Shown here in pieces: positions 34,947 through 45,427 of a stretch of DNA of 64,000 nucleotides. Under the pieces are notes generated by a model, which had not been told where the DNA came from, made no database searches, and saw only the letters and a list, made by a program, of their open reading frames with translations. The position numbers were made by a program, and so were the translations under genes. Position 1 is the stretch's first letter; each line of letters begins with the position of its first letter. The DNA comes from Thelonectria olida (Eukaryota > Ascomycota > Sordariomycetes > Hypocreales > Nectriaceae), in NCBI GenBank assembly GCA_020736575.1, contig JAGPYM010000001.1, forward strand, positions 1-64,000, in the 5' to 3' direction.

Positions 34947-36391
34947 TTATGCTCTCGACATGACACCCCAGGCGCGGATGATGTTGTCAGTGTAACCAGC
35001 GAACAGAGTCTGGCCATCAGCGGACCAGGCCAGGCTGACGCAGTAGGGCTCTTGGCTCTTCTTGCCGACAGCAGTGAACTCAGGCTTGAGCTCATCAACC
35101 TTGCTCTTCTTCTCGAGGTCGAAGATGATGATGCTGCTGGAGGTAGCAGCGCAGAGCCAGTATCGGTTGGGGGAGAAGACGAGAGCGTGGATCTCGTCGC
35201 TGGCGTTGAGGGAGTAGAGGTGCTTGGACTCGTTGAGATCCCAGAGCATGGTGGTACCGTCCTTGCCGCCGGAGGCGCAGAGAGAGCCATCGGGGGAGAT
35301 GGTGACGGTGTTGATGTAGCCGGTGTGGCCGATGTGGTCAGTCTGGAGCTTGCAGGTCGAGAGCTCCCAAACCTAGTGATGCAGTTAGAATTGGTATTCG
35401 CGGTACAATGACTTCCAGTGCAATCGAACAAGTGGGAATAGGAAGAATCAGGGCAATGGTGAATAATTGTCTCATGGCCTGTTTAGCAGGCTCTGAAGTA
35501 GCAAATACGTTTGCAAACATCATGTAAAAGCGAGTGTGGAGTGAGTCGGCTCGAGGCCGGTTTTTCGATTCTTACGTACCTTAACGAGCTTGTCCCAGCC
35601 AGAGGAGACAATGACAGGGTTCTGGGGGTTGGGGCTGAAGCGGACGCAAGAAACCCACTCGGTGTGGCCCTTCTCAGAGATGGTGTACTTGCAGTCACCA
35701 AGGGTGTTCCACAGCTTGATGGTGCGATCGCGAGAACCGGAGACGATCTGTCGGTTGTCGGCAGAGAAGGAGACGGAGAGAACGTCGTTGTTGTGGCCGA
35801 CGAATCGTCGGGTGGTAGTACCAGTGGCAAGCTCCCAGAGGCGGAGAGTCTTGTCCCAAGAGGCGGACAGAGCGTAGGCACCGTCGGAGGAGATGACCTG
35901 TATCGTACAAATTCCCATCAGCGCTGTTGTCCCACAAATCTTCATATTCCAATTCCGAGGCGAGAACGTACACAGTCGGAGACGATGTGAGAGTGACCAG
36001 TGAGCGATCGCTTGGGGTAACCGTACTGGGTCTCATCGCGGGTGAGGTTCCAGATGATCAGGCTCTTGTCTCGGCTGCCAGAGAGAAGCATGTTGGGGCT
36101 AGAAAGAAGTCAGTTACCAGTGCCCCCAACGTTGCGGATTTCGAAGCCAGGAAGAGTAGGTGAATGGTCGACGTACTTCTCCATGGAGGTGGCCAAGCTG
36201 GTGACCCAGCCATTCTGCAAACAAACGTTAGTAACCAGGACAGGACATGAAGATTCAAATTCGAGACGCAGAGGTCATGAGCATGCAGACGAACAACGTG
36301 CCCATCCCCGCTACGACGCCCATGAGCTGAAAGGGGAGTGTCGACGTACGTGGCCCTCGAGAGTGCCCTTGAGGATCAATTGTTCGGCCAT
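34947..36391 (-). CDS. cpc-2: RACK1 / G-beta-like ribosomal scaffold (Asc1, Cpc2)
   Basis: Exons 36350-36391, 36177-36214, 35972-36098, 35580-35897 and 34947-35372 give 316 aa, the canonical RACK1 length. It is a seven-bladed WD40 propeller bound to the 40S head, linking translation to signalling, ribosome quality control and amino-acid starvation responses. The repeats are easy to see: [72 protein letters not shown], and a last blade ending [14 protein letters not shown]. Intron 4 (35373-35579, 207 nt) is the longest and carries a U24 C/D snoRNA, matching the yeast arrangement of snR24 inside the ASC1 intron. Confidence 0.98.
35443..35529 (-). ncRNA. SNR24: C/D box snoRNA U24 (snR24) in RACK1 intron 4
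   Basis: Read on the RACK1 strand, intron 4 contains box C ATGATGT (35517-35523), then the block TATTTGCTACTTCAGA, a C'-like ATGAGAC, an AATTATTCACCA block and box D CTGA (35448-35451). Box order and the first antisense block agree with U24/snR24 as I remember it, and the host-gene position is the same as in budding yeast ASC1. U24 guides 2'-O-methylation in large-subunit rRNA. The ends are approximate; no strong terminal stem is obvious next to the boxes, but AAGAATC near the intron start could pair with GATTCTT just after box D. The boxes are read directly; identity is from memory. Confidence 0.88.
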
Positions 36392-37248
36392 TGCGACGGT
36401 GACAGGGTGATGCAGAGGTTCAAGGTGCGTGAGAGAGGAAAAATTCAGAGTCAAGCGCTTCTCTGCAAAACCTACGCCGGGTCAGATCTTGGAAGCTTCG
36501 CCAGTGAAATTGGGGATTTTTTGTGTGGGTTAAAAATTAGGGCCGCACGTCGGGGCTCCGCTTTCGCGAGGATACGTACCTGGGTTGTGTTGGTTGTTCC
36601 GGGCTCGTCAGCCTCGCGCGGGGCAGCCACACAGGGTTGATAAAATGTGGGTCTGACCCCTTGAAGTTCAGTCCTCAGCCTTGCAAAGAACAACGTAAAA
36701 TGTTTCACAGCCGGTCCGTATAGGTACCTAGTCAGTTGATGACGCTATCAGAGGGACAATTCAAGTGCATATGTCCATAACTAGTTTAGAATTGAAGGTC
36801 TCACCTGCCCTCAGCAGCTCGGAATTGAATGAGCTTGCACACAGCATCCGATCGCAGAAGCATCACCAGTAGGGGTTGCAGACTCCCCCCTTTGCAATCA
36901 ATATTATTGTCTAGCTCTCATATTCGGCCAATGTTGTATCCGTTGTACTTTGTGTCTTTCCTTGATATCGAGGTAAACGCAACCCAAAACTCCGTGACGC
37001 CATTACCTAATTCTAATACAGTTTGTCGTGGGTATCATGCATGCTCTTCCCAAACTCCCCCTCTACCTAGACTGACGAGACACCATGATTGGGCCTCCAC
37101 AGCGTTGAGGTCTTCGTCGTTATCCGCCTCAGAGACGTTGTCTCCCGAGCTGTGAAACAACTCTTGAACTTCTACTATCACTTAGCCTTCATGGTGCGTA
37201 TTGTTCCGTACTCCTCATCTCTGCACTAAGAAGGGCAGTTCTTCAAGC
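36392..37248. other. RACK1 promoter region
   Basis: This holds the RACK1 promoter and the 3' flank of TAF8. TTAGGGCC at 36537 is noted separately; a TAGGTACCTAG word is at 36721. No further gene. Confidence 0.5.
36537..36543 (-). promoter_or_regulatory. TTAGGGC element upstream of RACK1
   Basis: TTAGGGC starts 146 bp upstream of the RACK1 ATG. It shares its core with elements at comparable distance from RPL18 and RPL19. Function is inference. Confidence 0.35.
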
Positions 37249-38217
37249 CTACTTCTTTCCAGCTAGCCCTGATCTCTTGCCAAAGCGAGGAACTTCTCTG
37301 CGAGCAAATGGGACGTCCCCGTTCACAATCATGCTGTGATCAGCAATCTCACTTTGTTCGCTGTGTTCTCCTCGACTCTCAGCCCCCATGAATCGCTTCA
37401 TGGTTGATTCCCAAAGACGGAAGCGTTCCTTCCCAAACGCGTCGCGCTCTACCAGTAGCTTGACTTCCTTCTGTTTGCGCATCTTGGACGCTCGAACCAG
37501 CCTGCGGAGCGCATCTTCACCCTGTTGAGCAGTCCTAGCGGCCTCTTCGCGGATCTTCTTAGGATCACGTCCATTGTGGTCCTCTTGCCTCGTGAACTTG
37601 TACGTGTGCTTGCTGGGGAAGTCGGGAAACGATGATGGGATAAATTCCTTTGCCTCCTTATCGGGTTGTCCGCTCAGCTCCTCACCCAGAAGCGGTAAGG
37701 CCGTGTATGCGTCGTCGTCTTGAATTTGAACATCGGCGTACTTTGGAGTGAGATCTTCTTTAGGCATAGGATGCCTCAGGTGTGGTTTAAGTGATGACAA
37801 GCGGAGGTTGTGTCGGTGCAGCATCAGTTCGAAGTCGGTAGGGATGGGGTGTTCGCGGCGAGCAGCAAGAGCAACAGTCTTGGTTTCTCCAATCAATGAT
37901 TCGATATCTGGAGGACTCAGTCAGCTGCTGGGATTTACCGGGTACGAGAGACTGCGCTCACAAGTTTCCACCATGCCGGTGAAGCTCTCTAGCGCTTCAG
38001 GACTTGCTCCATGAAACCCGTCGTGTTTGAGCACCATGGCGATTGATCGCTGGATACCAAGTCGGGCCTGGGAATGCTGCGTGGGAGCAAGGGATGCGGT
38101 GGCTTTTGATTCCCCGTCAGGTAACGGGATCATGTCAATGTTGGCATGATCGACCTTTGTTCGCTTGGGGCTCGGCTGGCTTTCGGGGGCCGGTGAAAGA
38201 CTTCGTTTCGGTGTCAT
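37249..38217 (-). CDS. TAF8: TFIID subunit TAF8
   Basis: Exons 37962-38217 and 37249-37907 (54-nt intron) give 304 aa. The N-terminus (MTPKRSLSPAPESQPSPKRTK) is a basic nuclear-signal-like leader. Residues about 50-115 form the histone-fold/bromodomain-associated region (RLGIQRSIAMVLKHDGF, ESFTGMVET). The TAF8 C-terminal signature follows, with AARREHPIPTDFE, LGEELSG and the hallmark FPDFPSKHTYKFT. The basic helical stretch after it is usual for fungal TAF8. TAF8 pairs with TAF10 in TFIID for Pol II transcription initiation. The assignment rests on the PSKHTYKFT block and domain order. Confidence 0.92.
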
Positions 38218-38696
38218 GACGACGCGGCTCTGGCGAGTTTTGATGGCTTCGGATGCTATTGCCTGTAATGGTACAGTTTTATCGCGATCGCTTGGCCAGG
38301 TGAAGCTTTGCTAAGATGCGACTTTGAGAGGTCGTCGCGCTAGGAGTCAAGGATGCAAGAGCTGAGACGCATGGCTTGGCGTCGATTTAGGGGGAACTTC
38401 GGCTAAATTGTTGAACCTCAAGCCCGCCTTTAATGCGTCGCCGTCAAGTTACTTCGTCGGCGTAAAATTGCAAAATAAAATGCAAGGACAAGGTCATGCT
38501 CTAACTAAAGGTTTTATTTGTCATATATGCTCTTTCGAAATACGCTATACACTCTGGTGACTGAGTTAGTGTAGTTCATTTGGCCAGCGCATAAGGTACG
38601 GGCGGAACTGGACTCAGGAAACAATATCAGGACACTTCCCTAGTCCAAAGCATTGATCAAATGCCAGTACTGGGATAGCTAACCAGAGGAACTCGA
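38218..38696. other. Intergenic, TAF8 upstream
   Basis: TAF8 promoter side; AT-richer around 38460-38560. No gene recognised. Confidence 0.45.
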
Positions 38697-39389
38697 TCAA
38701 TAAGTACTCGAGCTCCATGTTTGGACGGTTATTTCGTATTTCTCGCAGATGTTGCCGTTCGTATTCGCGTTGATCTGGCCGCCTGACACAATGTGGCTAC
38801 CGATCTAGCCCTACTTCGCAGTGATGTTCATCCCATAAGAGATGCATATTGCGAAATAGCCAGGGAAGATTTCACCAATAAAATCACAATTCAAAGCATA
38901 CTCGATAAATCGAAAGTCATCCCATCAATCAACTAGAAGAGAACATACCCTGCCTCATCGCCCGACTTATCGAATCTCGAAATGGTTCAGGGTAGTCTGG
39001 CGAAGTACGCACGCAGGTATCTGTCAGATCAACAAGCCGGGGAACCTAAGAGACTGATCCGAGTCTAGACCAAAGGATCGACAAAGAGACAGGGGAAACT
39101 TACCACGCGCCAACTCAACTGCATGCATGCAGTCTTTCAAATACATAGAGCTGCATTGTGTACCCCCTCGGAACGCAACCTGAGCGGTGACAGGATCTGA
39201 TACTTACGCGAGGTGGGAGAAATTGCGGGATGATCTCGGTTGCGCAAAGTAAACTGGCAATAGCATCTCGTGCCTTCCTATGTCCCCATGGGGATAATAC
39301 AACGACGAATGGCCTTCATCAGCTAGGTAGGTTGTAATACAAACGCAAGCGATCAGACAACAGGTACTTAAGCGCCAGTGGCTTCTCAA
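38697..39389 (-). pseudogene. Small secreted Cys-containing protein, pseudogene
   Basis: On the minus strand a hydrophobic signal-peptide-like start (RLSTCCLIACVCITTYLA, near 39330-39385, with the ATG apparently lost) leads in a single frame through a TAA at 39204-39206 into a Cys-containing region (FRGGTQCSSMYLKDC). Two plausible introns follow (GTAAGTTT and GTATGTTC donors). A last exon contains CDFIGEIFPGYFAICISYG, two TAG stops at 38811-38813 and 38805-38807, and a tail NGNICEKYEITVQTWSSSTY ending at TGA 38697-38699. All three premature stops are explained by CAA/CAG to TAA/TAG. The protein looks like a fungal small secreted protein; a distant likeness to KP4-type folds is possible but not supported enough to name. 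Exon borders are tentative. Confidence 0.5.
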
Positions 39390-40409
39390 TCACAGCACCG
39401 TCCAAACCTTGTCTGTGTTTCGGCGGGTCCTGTCAAAGCCAAAGCTGCAAGCATCATTCTTTTCTGTAGGTATGAACGGACATGCACATGCGGTGATTGT
39501 GATGGCGAGCGAGAGACACCAACACAGGATCCACCATCACCAACACTCCCACCCAACAACGAATAGCTAGTCGACAATGGCGTGTCAGTTTCTGCAAGTT
39601 GTCGTTGAGGGAGAATTGGGATGAGCGGACAAAAATGACCTACACTGTCTGCGAACGGCTGCCCTAACTCAGAGTATCCCACGTCCATCCTGCATCGCGA
39701 CATGTCGTCGTACATGCACATTTCGGCCAAGTGCAAATAGATATCGGCAAGCCTCAAAAATAAATACCTTCCCTTTTCACCGAAACATGAAGTGTTGAGT
39801 CGTCTTGTCCCCCACCGCCAAAGGAGCGACTTTCTGCAAGCAGTTGTCAACCCTTGAAAGCTACTATTCAACATACCTCGCGTATCATCACCTTGTACTT
39901 TTTTCGTGGTTGTTGGTTCACTCTCTTTTTAATTAATCCCACACTCACGTCGTTTATTATAAAGTTCACTGTCTATTTTCTCTCACCCCGCTTGTCGAGC
40001 ATCGCTTGACCCACCACCCATCATCATTCTCATTCATTCATACGTATCATGATTACCTCTCCTTCTTGCGCTCTGACATACCCATTTCCTTGAAGATTCC
40101 CTTCTCGACCGTAATTACCCATCGAGCGTCGCTCGTCGATAGTCTCCGGTCACGGCCGTCACACCAATACGGGGCTGTCAACTCGTCCACGCGCCGCACC
40201 GCAGATTCTGATCTGCATCGCGATACACCTGGTCGCAACCTTGACCTTCTCAGCATAGCTCATGTTCAACCCTAAAAGCTTTCAGGTTGCCTCGCGAAAC
40301 GAAGCCTTGCCGCCCTTGACTTATCGCAGGGCCCGAAGTGACGATATAAACCCATGCCTTATTGTCCATCGCCCTCGCCCATTTTCACCCTCTCTGCTTC
40401 CTCGTCATC
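39390..40409. other. Upstream region of the fusion gene
   Basis: 1.0 kb leading to the fusion gene. A 162-codon minus-strand frame (39386-39874) has no motif and is not called. CT-rich stretches precede the ATG at 40410, consistent with a leader. Confidence 0.45.
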
Positions 40410-43115
40410 ATGTTTCCTTTCGACCATGCTGCTCTTCCCCAGCTCACCACCCGCAAGGCCCTCATAGGCGTTGATTTCCAAAACGACTTCGTCGCCGAAG
40501 ATGGTGCCCTTCTAGTATCAGAGCCCGAGGGCTTTGTTGACCGTGCCGTGAAGCTGGCAAACACCTTCAGAGACGTTGGCGATGTGGTTTGGATCCAGTC
40601 CAAGTTCGAGGCACCACGATCACACGACGACGAATTGATCATCACGTCCGATGCCGCCGCGCTCCCAAAGTCCCGGCAGTCAGGTCGTCTTAAGATCCCG
40701 GCCGAGCTGGCCGGGTTGGTCGAGCCGACTGGCCCACCGGACCCGGAGGCATTCCTGAGCCATGAGGTCCCGACTTGTGTTAAGCCGGACACGCCAGGCT
40801 GCGGCATTGCCCTTGCCATCGAGGAAGCCTCACAGAAGTCGGATGTGAAGCTCACAAAGACAAACTATTCGGCATTTCAATCTACGCATTTACTACGCCT
40901 CCTCCGCGCTAAAATGGTCATGGAGGTCTTCATCATGGGCTCACTTACTAACGTGGGCGTGTATGCCACTGCGCTCGATGCAGCAGGCCACGGCATGGCC
41001 ATCACCGTTGTTCATGACTGCTGCGGATTTCGAAGCGAGACGAGGCAGTCCAAAGCCATCAACAAGCTAATTGAACTCACTGGGTGCGAGATAGCATCGT
41101 ACGACGAGGTCATCGAGACAATTCAGCCTGCGCCCAAGCCTACGAAGCCTGTCAAAGAAGTCAAAGGAAAGGCGCCGGCGTCGACGAAACGCCCGGAACA
41201 TTCAGGAATTGCCAGCACAAAAGATGACGACGAAGAACTCCGCCGCAAGAGCCTGACGCCTGAAATTGTTAAGAATATGACTGGCCTTCGACTGGCCTCG
41301 GACTCGCCTAGCCCCGCCAGCCGCACTCAGCCACAAGCAAAGGCGCCGACGACATGTCCACCTGAAGACATTAACTCAACCACCGAACCACCATCGAATG
41401 CTGAAGAAACCAACAGCGCGAAAACGCCTAGCACAGATAAGATACCGACCGAAAAGACGGATGGTATTGCGGCCCTTAAAGACGCCGTCGACGTCTCTAA
41501 GAACAATGGAGAGCCTCAATCTCACCAGAGTCCCAGCACAGACAGCCCTCCAACTGAATCAACAGAACATCCTGCACCTGAATCAGCGCCCTTAGAACAA
41601 CCTGAACGAGAAACCATGGCCAAATCCAAAGCCGAGACCAGAGGCGACGAAGGCAATCTCCTCCAAAAAGGTCTTTGCGAGGGCGACACCGACATCATCC
41701 AGAGCGTCCTTCCAGACGACCTGGCTGATGGCATCTTCGATAAGCTGCGCGAGGAAGTCCAATGGCAGCGCATGTCTCACCAAGGCGGCGAAGTCCCACG
41801 ACTGGTTGCCGTCCAAGGCCAAGTCGCCGAAGACGGCAGCATCCCAGTCTACCGCCATCCAAGCGACGAGTCTCCTCCACTGCTGCCATTCTCTCCAACC
41901 GTCCTGGCCATCAAGGCCGAGACTGAGAAGCATCTTGGGCACCCGCTGAACCACGTCTTGATTCAGTTCTATCGTGACGGCAGCGACTACATCTCTGAAC
42001 ATAGCGACAAGACGCTGGATATCGTCCAGAGCTCTTACATTGCCAATGTCAGTCTCGGCGCAGAGCGAATCATGGTGTTCAGAACCAAGAGGCTCGATAA
42101 GGATCCCTCGCGGACTGCACCCCCTCCAACCGACTCAAAGCGCCAGATCCAGCGTGCCAAGCTTCCGCATAATTCTCTGTGCCGATTGGGCTTGAAGAGC
42201 AACAAGAAGTGGCTGCACGCCATCCGCCAGGACAAGCGTGCCGAAAGAGAAAAGTCTGCCGCCGAGCTGGCTTATAACGGCGGCCGAATTTCTCTGACGT
42301 TCCGCCAAATAGGAACATTCTTGAATCGCGAAGAGACCTTGATCTGGGGCCAGGGCGCAACCGGCAAGATGCGTGAAGAAGCACATTCCATCATTAATGG
42401 CCAGAGCCCCGAGGCGATTGAGATGCTGAAGGCTTTTGGAACAGAGAACCACGCAACCGAGTTTGACTGGGATGCATACTATGGCAATGGATTCGACGTG
42501 CTGCATATGAGCAACGCACCTCGTCTCTTTTCATCCGCAGATTCCATAGTCAATAGCAGGATTGCCCTCATGTTGTCTGAGTTCGGCGTCAAATACGCCA
42601 AAGGGAGCATGGGTGCAGCTACATCCTCCAAAGATGATGCGGACAGTGTTGCCATCAAATTCGTCGACAAGGACAAGTCTACCGTCCAAGGCGACATCGC
42701 AATCATGCTGTACCTGGATGCTCGCTACGGAGCTGGCAAGCCCGGCGCCACGCCCCGAACGCCCCTGGAACTGGCTACCCAGTTTACTCGCTTCCAACAG
42801 GGCCTCGCGTTTTTGGATAAGTGGCGCCATCTCGCCCAGGACGAGAACACCGAGAAACGTCATCTCAAGCCCTTGAAGCAGGAGCTCGCTACTTGGGATG
42901 GTCTTGTTGCCGAGTCCGAAGGCGACTTTATTACTGGCTCCAAGCTATCCCTACCAGACTTTGCCTTTTGGCCAGCTCTGCATGCTCTTGTGGACGAGTC
43001 CGGCATTGATGCCCTGGACAGTTACGCCAACTTGCGCAAGTACTACGAGACGGTGTCTGAGAGACCCAGTGCGAAGAAAGTAACGGGCAGAGAGACCAAG
43101 CCCCATGAAGAGTAG
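40410..43115 (+). CDS. Isochorismatase-like / AlkB-like / GST-like fusion protein
   Basis: An intronless 901-aa protein with three domains in order. Residues about 10-230: isochorismatase-like cysteine-hydrolase fold, with the first catalytic Asp (D22 in GVDFQNDF) and Lys (K150 in KTNYSAF) but Gly183 where the nucleophilic Cys belongs (GSLTNVGVYATALDA). Residues about 235-415: low-complexity Pro/Ser/Thr/Glu linker. Residues about 415-640: AlkB-type 2-oxoglutarate/Fe(II) dioxygenase, with FYRDGSDYISEHSD (iron ligands H531, D533), distal His about H603 (KKWLHAIR), and the 2OG-binding RISLTFR (R626, R632); closest in style to ALKBH2/3. Residues about 670-890: glutathione S-transferase-like thioredoxin and helical subdomains (SLPDFAFWPAL). 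Start: ATG at 40410; the frame upstream uses no ATG. The role is inferred: nucleic-acid demethylation by the AlkB part. Confidence 0.9.
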   Translation: MFPFDHAALPQLTTRKALIGVDFQNDFVAEDGALLVSEPEGFVDRAVKLANTFRDVGDVVWIQSKFEAPRSHDDELIITSDAAALPKSRQSGRLKIPAELAGLVEPTGPPDPEAFLSHEVPTCVKPDTPGCGIALAIEEASQKSDVKLTKTNYSAFQSTHLLRLLRAKMVMEVFIMGSLTNVGVYATALDAAGHGMAITVVHDCCGFRSETRQSKAINKLIELTGCEIASYDEVIETIQPAPKPTKPVKEVKGKAPASTKRPEHSGIASTKDDDEELRRKSLTPEIVKNMTGLRLASDSPSPASRTQPQAKAPTTCPPEDINSTTEPPSNAEETNSAKTPSTDKIPTEKTDGIAALKDAVDVSKNNGEPQSHQSPSTDSPPTESTEHPAPESAPLEQPERETMAKSKAETRGDEGNLLQKGLCEGDTDIIQSVLPDDLADGIFDKLREEVQWQRMSHQGGEVPRLVAVQGQVAEDGSIPVYRHPSDESPPLLPFSPTVLAIKAETEKHLGHPLNHVLIQFYRDGSDYISEHSDKTLDIVQSSYIANVSLGAERIMVFRTKRLDKDPSRTAPPPTDSKRQIQRAKLPHNSLCRLGLKSNKKWLHAIRQDKRAEREKSAAELAYNGGRISLTFRQIGTFLNREETLIWGQGATGKMREEAHSIINGQSPEAIEMLKAFGTENHATEFDWDAYYGNGFDVLHMSNAPRLFSSADSIVNSRIALMLSEFGVKYAKGSMGAATSSKDDADSVAIKFVDKDKSTVQGDIAIMLYLDARYGAGKPGATPRTPLELATQFTRFQQGLAFLDKWRHLAQDENTEKRHLKPLKQELATWDGLVAESEGDFITGSKLSLPDFAFWPALHALVDESGIDALDSYANLRKYYETVSERPSAKKVTGRETKPHEE

Positions 43116-43572
43116 CGAAGTGAGGCTTTGAAAGGACGAGTAGGAGCGTCTGGGTTGCCAGGTTGGAATTAGCGACTCGCTTGATTATTGCTTCTGATGG
43201 ATGTATGTATTTTGACGATACCTCATAGCCATCTATATATCGGTTATCCTACCTATGTTTTAACCCCCCCCTCTTGCATTTGCACCGAAATGATAAGGGT
43301 GGCCAAACCGATTTCACAACAACATGGATGGACTGGGTCAAATCTACACAGCTGATTGTAACGTGGTCGAGTGGTGTCCCATATTATTGCTACAAGCTCC
43401 TCACATACATCCATACATGCAAGCCCGTGCAGATGATCCAGAAGAAACCATGCGTCACTTCCACCGCTCTGACCACCCTAAGCCTTTATGTTAATTACAA
43501 TCAAAGGATCGCCCGTATCGCAGGCTCATGTTTCCTATCATTCCTTGGTATCATATCCGCTCGACAGCAGCC
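43116..43572. other. Convergent 3' region, fusion gene / SHMT
   Basis: 457 bp between convergent stop codons, with a C run near 43265. A 121-codon plus-strand frame runs into the SHMT antisense and has no motif. No gene. Confidence 0.5.
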
Positions 43573-45427
43573 TCATCGTGAAGAATCCCATGGTAAGGGG
43601 TATGTGCCCACCCAGTCTTCAACCTCACTCCTCAACTGAACAATCTCAGGCTCTGTCTCGCCGTTACCGAGATGCTCTAAAAACAGCTTGAGGCGACCGG
43701 AGTTCTTCTCGCCTTTCTCCTCTGCTGCCTTACGAGCGGCCTTGTCGATACGGGTAGCAATGGTCACAGCCCGGTCTACAACATCAGCAACACGGACGAA
43801 ATCGTCTTCGTTGAATCCACGGGTCGTCATCGCCGGAGTTCCCATGCGGAGGCCACCAGGAACAAGAGCTGAGCGATCACCAGGGACGGTGTTCTTGTTC
43901 GCGGCAACTCCGACAAGCTCTAGTATACGCTCGACCCGTCCTCCGTCAATACCTTGGGGTTTGAGATCGGCTAGTACTAGATGATTGTCGGTGCCACCAC
44001 TGACGAGCTGGTATCCTAAACCACCCTTTCCTTTAGGCTCACTCAACCTCTTTGCAAACGCCTTCGCATTGGCTAGCACTTGAGACTGATAAGCATGGAA
44101 GTCTGGGGACTGGGCCTGTTTTAATGCAACGGCAAGGGCGGTGATGGTATGGTTGTGAGGACCGCCCTGATGTCCAGGGAAAACCGAGTTGTTGATCGGG
44201 CTCTCAAGATCGTAGAACTCGTCCTCTTTAGTCTTGGGATTTTGTCTCCGGACGCCTTTTCGATAAAAGATCATAGCTCCTCTGGGACCTCGCAAGCTCT
44301 TGTGGCTAGTGGTTGTGACAATGTCGGCAAACGCGTAGGGGCCGGGTAGGACTTTGGCGGCCACCATTCCAGAGATATGCGCGATGTCGGCGAGGAGATA
44401 AGCGTTGACCTTGTCGCAGATCTCTCGCATGCGTTGATAGTCGATCAAGCGACTGTAGGCGCTGGCACCGGCGACAATAATCTTTGGCCTGTAAACAGTG
44501 GCTAGCTCTTCAAGCTTGTTATAATCGATGTAGCCTGTGGTTTCATCGAGGCGGTAGGGGACGGTTTCGAAGTACTTGGAGATTGCCGAGATCTTCTTGG
44601 TCGGGGTCTGATATCCGTGCGAAAGATGGCCGCCGTGTGGGAGGTCGAGGCCCATTATCCGGTCGTGGGTGTTCAAGAGAGCAGAGTAGACATAGAGGTT
44701 CGCAGGGGCGCCGGACAGAGCTGGCAGAGCCGTTAGCAAGCGGGGATTGTTATTCATGGGAGTCGACAAGAGATCAGGTCGGGATCGAATGCGACGGGAC
44801 TAACATTGGACATTGACGCCCCAAGATTTCGGGTCAAGTCCGAAGGCCTCGAGGGCTCGCTGTTGGCAAAGGCGCTCGGCTTGATCGATGAATTCGTTTC
44901 CACCATAGTATCGAGCACCAGGATAGCCTTCCGAGTATTTGTCTTGCGTGTTGAAAGTTAGTCATTGCTGGTTTTCGAGCTTGTCACGCTTAGGATGATA
45001 GTATGGGCTCACTCTGCATTACACTGCCGAGGGCATCGAGAACGGCTTGGGAGGTGAAGTTCTCGGAAGGGATCAGATTAATGAAGTGTTTCTGGCGATT
45101 CTTCTCCTGTATAAAACAGTCAGACTCGATCTGGACTGTTGCACAAAAGATTAAACTTGATATCAAGACGGACCTTCTCGATGATGTCGAACACGGCGGG
45201 GTCAGCCTGGCCGAGGTGGGCTGAGAGGAGCTACAAGCAGAAGACAAAGTCAGAGCCGAGATTCATAGAAACATGATGATGATAGAGCCAATTGGACATT
45301 GACGGACCTGCTGCTGGCCCTCGAGGCTCAGTGACGAGGCAGCTCGAGTGCACGTGGTGGTGGCAGCGATGGGCTTCGCAATGCCGCGCAGGACACGCGA
45401 TGTACCTCGCACGCCGGCGAGAGACAT
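43573..45427 (-). CDS. SHM1: Serine hydroxymethyltransferase, mitochondrial
   Basis: Exons 45308-45427, 45174-45230, 45013-45106, 44805-44942 and 43573-44720 give 518 aa. A PLP enzyme interconverting serine and glycine with transfer of the one-carbon unit to tetrahydrofolate. The Arg/Ala/Ser/Thr-rich first 40 residues ([18 protein letters not shown]) look like a mitochondrial presequence, so I call the mitochondrial isoform. Family blocks: [38 protein letters not shown], and the cofactor lysine K277 in [15 protein letters not shown]. Two introns start with GTCCGTC and one with GTTAGT, all less common donors but phase-consistent. A GCCCTAA word is at 45488, about 60 bp upstream of the ATG. Confidence 0.96.

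Noticed and set aside
39386..39874. A 162-codon minus-strand frame
   Set aside because: It has no motif and no splice-linked continuation, and it ends where the secreted-protein relic begins.
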